Part shown: in pieces, positions 12,239-22,772 of the stretch
Layout of the letters: each line of letters begins with the position of its first letter
Position numbering within the stretch: position 1 is the stretch's first letter
Origin: Yamagishiella unicocca
Lineage: Eukaryota > Chlorophyta > Chlorophyceae > Chlamydomonadales > Volvocaceae
Direction: 5' to 3'
Assembly (NCBI GenBank): GCA_003116995.1
Contig: BDSL01000134.1
Span: forward strand, 62,001-126,000
Length of the DNA stretch: 64,000 bases
The notes under the pieces: model-generated
Told to the model about the DNA's origin: nothing
Seen by the model: the letters and a program-made list of their open reading frames with translations, nothing else
The model's database searches: none
Program-made: the position numbers and the translations under genes

Positions 12239-12472
12239 AGCGCAGCAGCTCCCCAACCTGGTGTCAGCCTACGGGTAACCTCTCACACATCGCCTGGTGG
12301 CCTAATGGGGCAACGTGCGGCCTGAGGTCCACCCGTGGCCCCCGCCGAGTACCGGTGGGTGCGGGATTGCAAGGCGGGGGAAATGAGGGGTCGCACGTTG
12401 CCCCATTAGGCCACCAGGCGACGTGTGAGAGGTTACCCGTAGGCTGACACCAGGTTGGGGAGCTGCGGCGCT
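12239..12472. repeat. Large inverted repeat (84-bp arms, 66-bp loop)
   Basis: 12239-12322 is the reverse complement of 12389-12472 with about three mismatches. The left arm contains the last recognised kinase exon (QLPNLVSAYG) and its splice sites. The right arm is an inverted copy of the same exon. If transcribed, the RNA would form a long stable hairpin. Confidence 0.9.
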
Positions 12473-12989
12473 GGGCCCCAGCCTGTGCACTCTCAGCCCT
12501 CCCTCTGCGCACCCCCCCACCGGGACTCCAACTCCGGCGCAGCACTGCCCGGCCGTACCTGCGCCGCAACTCTGAGCTTGAATCCAAACACGCTCTGGAT
12601 CCGCGCGATATCGCACTTGGATCCGTCCGCCGAAATGGAGGCCCGTGCAGAAAGCGGACGCCACCGCCCAAAGCAGCGCCCACTGGCCCTGCTCCCCACT
12701 AACAACTGTGATCCTTCGCAGGGCAAGCAGGCACGTTAAGCGCAAGGGTAAGGGTTCCCACTCCAGGTGTGTTCTACGACACATGTCGCACCCGAGTACC
12801 CTGGCCGCGAAAGCCTCTGCATGGCAGCCCCACACCGGCGTCACATCCGGCGATATGCGGCTCCTCCAGCATGTCAACCCCGACGCCCCCCCCGCTGCCC
12901 GCTCCCCCTTCCGCACCCGCCCCCTCCAGTCGTGTGTACACACAATGTGCGCGTTGGACTGAAGCGACTGCAATGAGGCCATCGAGGGG

Positions 12990-13274
12990 TAGCATGACGA
13001 GGTGGCCGAGCGGTGGAGGGTGCAAGGGTGGCAGGGCGCGGCGAATCGCAGCAGGCTCGCAACGTGCCGCCATGAATCGCGCTGGGCTGGGGATTATGGA
13101 AGCACGGTTTGTCCGAACGCAGACGTCCGCAGCCACCAGCGTGGCTTTGATAACCTTTGGAACCAGCACAAACCCGAAGTTGCCGTTGGTTGGCATCGTG
13201 GTTGTGCCGAGAGCCAGGTCCTCGCGCAGCAGGTCCACTTGCTGGTAGTCGAATGCCTTTCGGCCGTCCGCTGA
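12990..13274 (-). CDS. Coding-like exon, unknown
   Basis: After a plausible acceptor (GTAG|TCAGCG at 13274) the minus frame reads SADGRKAFDYQQVDLLREDL, ALGTTTMPTNGNFGFVLVPK and VIKATLVAADVCVRTNRASI, and stays open for about 95 codons. Sequence quality is protein-like and clearly better than the other frames. The donor side is ambiguous. I do not recognise the family. The neighbouring exons at 14.4-14.7 kb lie on the same strand but cannot be linked. Confidence 0.35.
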
Positions 13275-14398
13275 CTACAGCACAGCAGCCTGCCGCTGTC
13301 GCCTCCACGAGAGAATCTAGTGGTCGTGTCCTTCCCAATCTTGCTGCAAGATGCAGGCAGCGCAGAAAGGTATGCAAAAGTAGTCCTACGCTACCTTTCT
13401 ACTTCTTCCACCAGCCTAGAGAAGGCAGGCGGGCATCGCATTCTCGTTTGGTTGTGGTATTTAAGTTTTGGTTTCAACCAAGGTTGCCTGGTTTATAAGC
13501 AATCCAAGATGCGCAAACTACAAGGCCTGTGGAAGCTCACGGCACGGCGACAGAAGACTATATTGTTTAAGCATTCAGCATGTACTCAGGCTAACATATC
13601 GCCCTTAATTAGATTACTGAAGTGCCGCATGCGCACTGGACGGTTAGACTACCGGTAATTACCCGGTGAACGACAGAGTCATGAAGTTCCTCGTCGCAGA
13701 CTATTCAAGTCGTCAAACCTCACAACTATTCAAGGCATAGATTCCCACGACGGATCAACATCTGCTTCGGAACGTGACAGCCGGGCAGCCGCACAGGCAG
13801 TGCTGCTGGTGCGCAGGTTGGCGGTGCTGACGGCCAACCGGGTGGCGAACGAGGACCCGTGGGTCCACTTCGCGGCGCTGCTAGCTGCTGGCGCTGCTGG
13901 GCCTGGTGGAGGCGGTGGACGTGTGGCTGACGTCGGGGCTGCCCTCACCGTGTGGTGTCCGCGGCGTCGGTGGCGGGCCGAGCTGGGCCGAGCCTCCTCA
14001 CGCTGGGTGTCAGGAACGATGCCGGCGATGCCGTGGCGGCGTCTTGGGCGCTACCGTCCTGGCTGCTTCGCGCGGTGGCAAACCGGTTGGGCAAACCAGC
14101 AGGGCGATGCAGACGGCCATGTGCGGCGATGTCGATGTTACCGCTGTTGCCAGGAACTGGTTTCCGGGCCTTTGCTACGCCTTCATCGCAAGGCTGGGTG
14201 GGGCAGCGTGCAGCAGCCTGCCCCGGGTCAAGTACGTCCACTCCTTCAGTCTGTTCTGCAAGTTATTGCCGCCCGCGTCGTACGGCGGGTCGTACATCAT
14301 GGCGCCGGTGCCCGCCGATGAGGTGTTGCGGCTGCTGGCCTCTCGCCCCTCCCTGGCCCCCCTACCTACCCCCTCCCGCCGCTTCACCCTAGCGCAGG
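13275..14398. other. Unresolved; two coding-like stretches
   Basis: Plus 13735-13950 is open and reads LLVRRLAVLTANRVANEDPW. Minus about 14330-14235 reads GTGAMMYDPPYDAGGNNLQN, which contains a DPPY tetrapeptide of the kind used by amino-methyltransferases. Without the rest of the fold this is not enough for a call. Confidence 0.3.
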
Positions 14399-14699
14399 CT
14401 GTCCTCCCCAGTCATGTCGAGTAGCGTCTCCGCCACCAGCCTCTTCTCCGTCACGGTGTTGGTGTGGCCCAGGAAGCCGCCCACGTCCGCGGCTGCTCTG
14501 CCGTACACTCCATCTTGGGCGTGGGGTTGCTCATTGGGAAGGTGATGGGGCGCTGCTGAGGGTCACCCGCTTGCCATCCCCCACCAACCCACCCGCTCCA
14601 CTACCTCCAAAAACAGCTGCCCGTCGTCCAACTCCTCCCTGCGGACGAAGCGCTTGACGCGCGGCCGGGTCGGGGCGGCGGCAGTGGCGGTTACTCAAT
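14399..14699 (-). CDS. C-terminal two exons of an unknown protein
   Basis: A minus-strand segment reading RPRVKRFVRREELDDGQLFL then E ends at GAG|GTAGTG (14605). It joins in phase 0 to a segment starting near 14530 that reads QPHAQDGVYGRAAADVGGFL, GHTNTVTEKRLVAETLLDMT and GEDSLR, then TAG at 14399-14401. This looks like a genuine protein end, but upstream exons and function are unknown. The unrelated minus-strand gene to the right stops at 15149, so these exons are separate from it. Confidence 0.4.
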
Positions 14700-15148
14700 C
14701 CGTGTGTAAACAGCAGCAAGGCTGGCTGCCGTCTCTGTATCTTTTACTAGTAGGAATGGGACTGCCCTTTCGTCCCTGGGCTGCTCAGTGTCCTCACAAA
14801 CCTTAGGTACCGATGAATGTTCAAGAGGAAATGGCGTTAAAAAACGCCGTCATCCTGTTGTGGAATCGGAATCCCCTTATTTCCATCTGGCGTTTGCCCA
14901 GTCGAATCCTTGCAACTCAGGGACACCGTCGTAACGCACAGTGTATCGACAACGATGCTGCCCGTGGACCTGCCAGCTGCACGGTGGCTCTATGTAAGGA
15001 CCGACTCACGCGACAGCTGCAGGGTGTCCCACGTGCTGTTTCGGACCACATAGCCCGTACCGTATTCGAACGCGCCTTGCAAAGCTGTCAAAACCGTTTG
15101 ATGAGATACGCCACGCGCTCGCGAGCCATGCCTCACCTCCACCTCACC

Positions 15149-17862
15149 TCATAGCTCCAGTAGCTGTGACTCCGCGATCCAGTCGCTGCTCGCCGTCCCC
15201 AGCGGCCCTGCAACCTGTGGAATGTGCAAACGGTGCACTCGCCCCCACCCCAGTGCGGTGCACTCGCCCCCCCACCCCAGTGCGGTGCAATCGCCCCCAC
15301 CCCAGTGCGGTGCACTCGCCCCCACCCCAGTGCGGTGCACTCGCCCCCACCCCAGTGCGGTGCACTCGCCCCCACCCCAGTGCGGTGCACTCGCCCCCAC
15401 CCCAGTGCGGTGCACTCGCCCCCACCCCAGTGCGGTGCACTCGCCCCCACCCCAGTGCGGTGCACTCGCCCCCCACCCCAGTGCGGTGCACTCGCCCCCC
15501 ACCCCAGTGCGGTGCACTCGCATCCCACCCCAGTGCGGTGCACTCGCCCCCCACCCCAGTGCGGTGTACTCGCCCCCACCCCAGTGCGGTGCACTCGCCC
15601 CCACCCCAGTGCGGTGCACTCGCCCCCACCCCAGGGCGGTGCACTCGCCCCCACCCCAGGGCGGTGCACTCGCCCCCACCCCAGGGCGGTGCACTCGCCC
15701 CCACCCCAGGGCGGTGCACTCGCCCCCCACCCCAGGGCGGTGCACTCGCCCCCCACCCCAGTGCGGTGCACTCGCCCCCCACCCCAGTGCGGTGCACTCG
15801 CCCCCCACCCCAGTGCGGTGCACTCGCCCCCCACCCCAGTGCGGTGCACTCGCCCCCCACCCCAGTGCGGTGCACTCGCCCCCCACCCCAGTACGGTGCA
15901 CTCGCCCCCACCCCAGTGCGGTGCACTCGCCCCCACCCCGCCACCCCCCACCCCAGTGCGGTGCACTCGCCCCCACCCCAGTGCGGTGCACTCGCCCCCA
16001 CCCCAGTGCGGTGCACTCGCCCCCACCCCAGGGCGGTGCACTCGCCCCCACCCCAGTGCGGTGCACTCGCCCCCACCCCAGGCGGTGCACTCGCCCCCCA
16101 CCCCAGTGCGGTGCACTCGCCCCCCACCCCAGTGCGGTGCACTCGCCCCCCACCCCAGTGCGGTGCACTCGCCCCCCACCCCAGTGCGGTGCACTCGCCC
16201 CCCACCCCAGTACGGTGCACTCGCCCCCACCCCAGTGCGGTGCACTCGCCCCCACCCCAGTGCGGTGCACTCGCCCCCACCCCAGTGCGGTGCACTCGCC
16301 CCCACCCCAGTGCGGTGCACTCGCCCCCACCCCAGTGCGGTGCACTCGCCCCCCACCCCAGTGCGGTGCACTCGCCCCCACCCCAGTGCGGTGCACTCGC
16401 CCCAACCCCAGTGCGGTGCACTCGCCCCCACCCCAGTGCGGTGCACTCGCCCCCCACCCCAGTGCGGTGCACTCACCGGTTGGAACGTGACCTTGGCCAC
16501 AACCGTGAGGATGTCCCCCGGGTCGCGCATCGTCCGTACGGCGGCTGACGGTCATTGTTGCTGCTGCCGGGGGCCGCGTCGATGAGACTGCCCGGACAGC
16601 GCCGGCTGGCGGGCGTGTCGCGCCGGCTGCTGCAGCGTCTGACGCCGGGCCGCCGTCGCGGCGGGGCTGCCGCTGTACGACGAACTACGGCTGTTGGAGT
16701 CCGAGCAGTCGCCCTCGCCGGCGTCGCTGTTGCCGTCACGCGTGCGGCCCGCAGCGCCTGGCGCCCCGGGGTCAGCCCCAATACATGACGCTGGCGTCCC
16801 AGGGGGCAACATGATGCTGCCGCTGCTGGTGCTGGTGCTGCTGGTGCGGTCTGGTCGGGCCGCGGCGGGGCGGGCGGCTCCGGCTCCAGGAGCAGCTCGC
16901 CGCCCTGATGTAGCAGGTCCCGGGCGGCAGTAGCTGCCGGCGGTGGCGTCGGGGGCCTCGTCCACTCGGTCCTTACGCCGCCGGTAGATGTGGACCGCCT
17001 CGCCGGTCTCCGGGCGATACCTGCGAAGAACACATAACGGTCGGTCAGTTGTCAACGCGGCTGTCGTCGGTTGGCATCGTGTTTAGCGGTTATGGTGGTT
17101 ACTCAGGGGCAGCGCAGCGGTGGGGGAGGAACCCCAAAGGGGCGTCTCCTGCAGCATTGGTGGGCGGGGCGGGGTGCGCTGAGCGCTGGATCACACGGCG
17201 GGCGGGCCGCTGCTACTCACGTGGGGTACAGCTCTTCCGAGATCTTGGATCCTGGTACGGCAGCCCACATGGCCACCCGCGGCGCCTCAAAGTCCGTCAG
17301 CTGCTGCTGCCCGCCGGGGCTCGTCCAGCCGAACAGGCCGCCGATGGCACTGCGCTCGCCGCCGCCGGCGCCCCCCTCGGCGAAATCGCCCTCCAGGCCG
17401 AAGGCGGAGGCGGCGTGCGCTGAGGCGGCCGAGGCGGAGACCATGGACGTGGGTGGTGACGGAGTGGGAGGGGGTGGAGAACGAGGCGGCGCCGCCGAGG
17501 CGGCTCCGGAGGGAGGTGGAGCCCACGTCTGGGCGGGAGTGCGCGGGCGAACGGGGGCACGGGCGGGGCAAGGGGGGGAAGGGTTGGGGTGGTGGTGGTG
17601 GTATGGCGAGGCGGCTGCTTCCGGACGCGGTGCCAGTGGGGTCGGGGAGGCCGTCGAGACGTGGATGTGTCCATGCCTTCACCTCCGCCTGCCTCCCTCC
17701 CTGATGATATCCTCGAACAACCCGGGCTCCCTTTCCCCTCAAACCGCCTCCCCCCCCCGGGCCCCCTGGCCTGCCGCTCCCCAGCCCCACTTACCTGTTG
17801 GCTGCCCGGATGAGGCTCCCGCGGTCGTCCATGCTTACCGGATGGCGATGGACCCGCAGGAT
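15149..17862 (-). CDS. 3' part of an unknown multi-exon gene
   Basis: Minus-strand exons with exactly compatible phases are: one ending at 17221 (open back to about 17675), 16977-17020, 16477-16544 and 15149-15214, stop at 15149-15151. The encoded end runs GLFGWTSPGGQQQLTDFEAP, RVAMWAAVPGSKISEELYPT, YRPETGEAVHIYRRPAVRTM, RDPGDILTVVAKVTFQP and VAGPLGTASSDWIAESQLLE. An upstream exon at 17795-17862 (ILRVHRHPVSMDDRGSLIRA) has good splice sites but its junction to the next exon is not settled. The exon ending at 17221 begins with a Pro/Ala-rich, probably disordered stretch. The last intron (15215-16476) consists almost entirely of a minisatellite. I do not recognise the family. Confidence 0.5.
15225..16470. 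repeat. 25/26-bp GC-rich minisatellite, ~49 copies
   Basis: Unit TGCGGTGCACTCGCCCCCACCCCAG, mostly 25 bp, with 26-bp variants carrying one more C. Point variants are shared by neighbouring copies (CAGGGCGG block at 15630-15750, CAGTACGG at about 15891 and 16209, one truncated copy near 15938). It fills the final intron of the minus-strand gene, and its first unit on that strand starts at the splice donor. Confidence 0.97.
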
Positions 17863-19019
17863 CTGAAAACACCATGGGAGGGAGGGACATGGAGGGGGGG
17901 ATTAAGAGTTGAGGCGCGGCAGGGAGAGGGAAAGAGCTCGTTGGCTGCAACGGAAACACAGCGGGGCCGTGTACCCGGAGCACAAGCCCTCGGGCCGCAT
18001 GCACGTCACCGCGCAGCAGGTGAGCGTTCCGCACCAACCCGAGCTCACACCACACAGTCGCACACGGTCCCACCCGGCGAACCTTGCCCCGCCCTGGCCC
18101 CCGCCATGCCGCTTCGTCCCACGCGGCCCCTCCAGCCACCTCCGCCGCACATCGCATAGACAGACAAGCAGCGTGTCCTCAGCACCAGATCATTCCCTCC
18201 TTGACTCCCTGCCCTCAGCCTTGCCTTGTAATGTCCCAATTCACCACATCAGGCGCGCCGTGACCCCTCCGACCCCAACCCCTCCGTCCCAGATCCCTCC
18301 GTTCCGCAGCGTCCCACGCCTTTGCTGCGCCGTCGCGCGCCTTCCGGCCCTCCTCCTCAGCGTCCTTCACCCCTTCTTACGCACCCGAATTCGACCCCTG
18401 GCCTCTGCGAAATCTTTGCGGCGTTGCCCTGCGACGGCCCCTCCTCCACTTCCAACACAAGCGCCGCAGGTGCACACCCCTCATGCCAACCCGCCCCGCT
18501 GCCCACTGCACGACGCTGGATACCCGTCCCTAATCGCAGTGGTCTGAAAACCGCCAGCGTATCGAGCCATTTCCGCATGGGGGAGTCCCGCCATCGGTGG
18601 CCGTCGCGTCGTGGGTACTGCACGACCTCACTGCCCATGGTTTCCGACATACCTCTCGCCCGGTGAGCGGAGGCTGTGGTCAGTGCATTCCGCGGCGTAT
18701 GAAACGAGACCGACAGCGTCTGAAACCCACTTGCCCATAGCTGCGACTTACACCCACGTGCTCATCCCGCACCCTCCCCGCCAGCCTGCCCTTCGTGGGG
18801 ACGGGATGCTCCCTCCCTCCCTCCCCAGGACATGGAGACCAGGCTTCGGCTGGAGTGAAGCAGCTGCACCCATGCGGCATCTCCCGACATCGTCTCTGCC
18901 TGCCGGTAACGTCAGCGGAATATCCCACGTTCCGACTGGCTGCTGCGGCAACTGCAACCGGCACGCGCCCCACCGCCTGCCCAACAAGCTAAACACCCTC
19001 CCGCCCCCATAGCCCGCAC
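17863..19019. other. No gene resolved
   Basis: Upstream of the unknown minus-strand gene. Minus 18650-18540 reads SETMGSEVVQYPRRDGHRWR and D, but the plus strand is equally open. No convincing start or further exons were found. Confidence 0.3.
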
Positions 19020-19559
19020 CTCGCAGGCCTTCCCCGCGACCTTGCTGAAGGCGTCCGAGATGATGGTGGGGTGCATTCCCTTCTCCAGCAGGTCCTGACA
19101 CTTTTTGAGGACGGCACCGCAGATGACCACCACTGACGTCGTGCCGTCGGCCGCCATGACGTTCTGCAATGCGGGGCAGCCCGCGCGACAGTAAGCAATA
19201 CAAACAACACAGGTACTAGAAGCCGCCAGCGTTAATTGCGGGCTGCAGTGCTGCCGGGGGCGCACCTGCGATTTCGACAGCTGCACAAGCATCTTGGCCG
19301 CCGGCTGCGTCACAGTCATCTTTTAAAGGATAGTGGCGCCGTCGTTGGTGATGGTGACTTCGCCGTGAGGTGAGGACACCTGTGCAGGCGAGCATGCACC
19401 GGTTGCCGCGACGCGGCTCTGCTTCGCAAGCTGAGCCCAACCCACGCGCCCCAGCTCACATCTTGTCCATATACGGGGCCCAAGGCTTGTTCGTACAGCA
19501 TCAGCCACAGCTTTAGCTGCCTCTATGTTCGAGGTGCGGACGCCCTTCTTCCGGGCGCT
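19020..19559 (-). pseudogene. CCT4: CCT4 (TCP-1 delta chaperonin) 5' fragment, disrupted
   Basis: Three exons (19460-19559, 19266-19380, 19020-19163) encode the N-terminal equatorial segment of the delta subunit of the cytosolic chaperonin TRiC/CCT: SNIEAAKAVADAVRTSLGPR, then GEVTITNDGATIL, PAAKMLVQLSKSQ, ADGTTSVVVICGAVLKKCQD and KGMHPTIISDAFSKVAGKAC. Defects visible: a TAA (19323-19325) replaces the Asn codon after ITNDGATIL; sequence after LGPR has lost a base, so GMDK is out of frame; the exon 1 donor is one base off; the Gly of the nucleotide-binding GDGTT motif is Ala. No apical or C-terminal exons follow. The family is recognised with confidence. It is a truncated, non-functional copy, and a functional CCT4 must exist elsewhere. 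Confidence 0.85.
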
Positions 19560-21515
19560 CTACGCAGGCGCGCCGGCCGTAAGCGCCAAGACACTCACGT
19601 TTAACAGCAACGGGTTCTGCCAACAATACCATATGTACAGCTCGTTCTTTTGTTTTGACGGCATGTTGCCGGACTACAATGTGGAAAATGAACTGAGATC
19701 GGCGGCAAACGCTCTCGAACGTCTTCGGGCAGGCTAAGCGATAGTTACGGCCTTGAAGTGTGATAGTGCTCGCGTACCTAGCTATTGAAGTATGCGGCAG
19801 GTATTCATGTCCAATGGCATTAGAGAATGCACTGCAAAATGTGTGCGGCCGTGCGGCGTGCCGTGTTCCCCGCCAAACCTCCAAATGCTTCTTCCTTTCC
19901 GTCTCCCTGCACACATATTAAAGTCGACGTAGAAGACACCATCCTGAACTCAATCGACTAGTTGTTGTATCCTGTTACCAAACAATTGCCCGCGGCTCAA
20001 AGACGGTTCAACACCGATAGAAGTTACGCGGATATCGCTGCATTCTAAAACCCATAATCCCTAATTTGCAATGATCGATACCGCTGTCCTTGCCCCGGAC
20101 TTCTGTCGCAAAAAGCACGGCATGCGAATTGGCTTCTGCAGTTAGGACTTAGACGACGGTGTGGTGCACATCGTGCGCCGCGGTGTGCGAGCTGTCAAAT
20201 ATATGGTCCTCATGAGGGGGCCAGCGGGTGTGGCCAGGTATCCCTGTTGGTGCGGGACGGCCTCTGGTGGTATAGTGCAGTATAGTGGGTTTGGGCGTTG
20301 AGGCCACGAGAGAAAGCTGGGGTGCGGCGCACATGGTGCTCATGTGCATAATGATGTTCCACTATTTCCTGCGCCGCGGACCTACCAGGCTGCTTGGGCG
20401 GGACTGGCGGGCGTTGGGGTGTAGCCGAGGCGGACGGCAGCGGTAGGGGGGTCGGCGAGAAGACCGATTTGCGCACGGGCGTCATCTCGCGCAGCCTGCT
20501 GCGTGGTTGAGGGCGGAATGAAGGCGGGTGGGCCGTGGCCGTGAGGGCGGGGGCCTAGGCAGGCTGCGAGGCGGCCACGAGGGTGTGGAAGAGGCATTTA
20601 GGCGGGAGGACAGGGCAGGTGGGCGGGTGGTAGGCTGCGGTTGTGGCGCGGGGGGTGGGATTGGGGGGCGCGAGCGAGGGGGCCGAGCCGGCGGGGGGGG
20701 GACGGGAGGGTTGCAGCGGAGTGTGGGAGGAGAGCATCTGGTGGTCGGTGAGGGGGATCTCCAACGGAGGAACGGAGATGGGGGCGGGGCAGCCGGGGGT
20801 TATGAGAGGGAAAGCCCCCTAGGTCGGCACTGAAAAGTAAGACCGAGTAGCACCGAGTAAAACCGGGTCGGGAGGCCCGGGGCAGTGAGCGGGGCAGTGG
20901 AGGATGCGGGATCACCGGCTGCACTTAATGGAGCGGTGAACGGTGGGGGGCCCTAAGGAGCGCTTCCAGGTAGGTGCGCGAAGGGGCAGGGAGGGAGGGG
21001 GGGAGGTGATGGGGAGGAGGTGCAGTTGGGTGCAGGCGCCTTTCCCGGCATGCCGACAACCCGCAGGACTTGCTTTCAGATTTGGAACAATTTAAACACA
21101 ACAACCAAATATTTGACGCTTTAGAGTCCTACGAAGTGCAGAATTGTCGGGCCGGCTGGCAAAGTGGTTTATCAGGACGCAAGGTTAGGATCGGCACTGT
21201 TTCGGCCGAAATAAGTACCAAAGCAGTTACCTACCTGCGGCCTGCCTTCGTGAAGAACGCTGTACAAGTCGCTAATGCATCGTAACCAACATGCCCAAAC
21301 CGCCAAACGCTCGATGCACTTGTGCCGTTTGCACCTGTATGTTCATAACGATGACAGGTTTGGCTTATGCTTTCTGACTTCTGGACGCTCAGTCCAGCAT
21401 AGCCGAGTTCGGTAGCGGGCGAAATGTCGCGTGGCCTGTTGGCGGCAGTGACAGGCCTGCCTGCGGGGCTTTTGCTAGAAGCACTTATACCTTCCTGCAC
21501 GGTAGGTAAAAACAA
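19560..21515. other. No gene recognised; G-rich tract
   Basis: 19700-20150 is comparatively AT-rich. About 20490-21010 is strongly purine/G-biased on the plus strand (many GGGGG runs) with no tandem unit. Open frames here reflect composition only. Confidence 0.35.
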
Positions 21516-22733
21516 TTGAACCGTGGCGATGGCGCCGACTCGATTCTGCGCCATCACAACCGCCTGCGCAGCGCTCATTACGCACTTTCCGTGGTCCAGG
21601 CGCTCGGCTTCCACTCGAGGCGTTCGATTCCCATTACCGCGATCCCAGATGCAAACCGTCACGCCTCGTCGGCGAGGACCGCGAGGACACGGGCTCGTGC
21701 CCTCGAAGCCTACGCCGACCGGCTGCCGGACCGCCTGCACCCGGACGACCTGCACTACCTCATGAAGCACCTTGAAGGCGTGCCTCCGCCGACACAAGCA
21801 GCAGGTGATAGCGGCGAACCCGCACACGAGCGTCCCGCAGCTCGTGCCGTCGGGCTACTAATCGTGGCGGTCTGGATCGTTGCGCCGCTATTTGTGTACT
21901 TGCGCGTACTCTTCCTCTCACCCCTGAGGGATTACGTTTTGCGGGTCCGCTCGCTGACGGCTGTGTTGGCGCTGGTGCCCATGCCGATGCCGATGCCGAC
22001 GCCGACGCCGCCCCTGCAGCAGGCGCCGTCGGCAGCCGCAAGGCTCTGGTGCAGCAGGGACGCCAGCACCATGGTGGCAGCAGCAGTGGCCGCACGGCCG
22101 GCAACAGCAGTAGCAGCGCGACCACCAGCAGCGCCAGCGGCGGGACCGGCAGTAGCAGCAGGCCCGAGTACGACCACCTTCACAACATCATCTTCGAGCG
22201 GCCGCGCCAGCAGCACCCTCATCCGCACTCGCACGCTCGTATGGAGTTCCACCCTGCTCAGGAACCCAGCTCCGGCTCCGAAACCAACGCCTCCCGCCGC
22301 AGCCGGCAGCAGCAGCAGCACGCGCCCGGGCAGCAGCAGCAGCAGCCGCTGCCACGAGGGGCAGGTTCAGGGCCGGGAGGAGGTGGGTCCTACCAACCGC
22401 GGGAGCGCCGCAGGAGAGGCGCCTGGTCGGCTGATGACGACGACGATGTAGGGGACGAGGACGAGCAGGCGGAGGGGTGGAAGGGCCGAGCCCGGGGCCA
22501 GGGCCGGCACCGGCGGCGACGCCGGCGCAGCCAGGCAGATGGAGAGGGGGAGGAGGGCGAGGAGGACGCGCGCGCTTACCCGCACCAGCACCGGCACGCC
22601 GGCCAAAACCAACAGCAGCAACAATACTATCAAGATGACCGCTACCATTACCACCACCACCAACAGCAACAGCAAGAAGCAGCAACAGCAGCAACAGCAG
22701 AAGCAGCAGAAGCAGCAGCAACAACAGAAGCAA

Positions 22734-22772
<39 letters not shown>

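Larger units (their letters stand above)
9975..12274 (+). pseudogene. Degenerate protein-kinase C-lobe, four exons recognised
   Basis: Four segments join in phase through GT-AG introns: about 9979-10134, 11776-11819, 11981-12100 and 12246-12274. The product contains VFGKAAYLAPG, RLLGAGVDVFTFGM, LMWELMPCQPHHGGVDPK and QLPNLVSAYG. This follows kinase subdomains VIII-X: an activation-segment end like GTxAYLAPE, then DVFSFGMxxWEL. Three things look damaged. The APE glutamate is Gly, made by the exon 10134/11776 junction. About 22 extra Ala/Pro/Ser-rich residues sit between FGM and LMWEL. No DFG, HRD or downstream subdomain XI could be found. The 1.6-kb intron holds unrelated sequence. It is most likely a fragment or pseudogene of a Ser/Thr or Tyr-like kinase, of which these algae have many. 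An expressed divergent kinase is not excluded. Confidence 0.5.

Noticed and set aside
14235..14330. DPPY tetrapeptide suggesting a DNA methyltransferase
   Set aside because: No SAM-binding motif or other fold element is found in phase nearby.
15225..16470. Possible CRISPR array
   Set aside because: Units are directly abutting 25/26-bp copies without unique spacers, in a eukaryotic intron.
15133..16585. Six overlapping frames of 420-470 codons
   Set aside because: All are produced by the stop-free 25/26-bp minisatellite; the array lies in an intron of the minus-strand gene.
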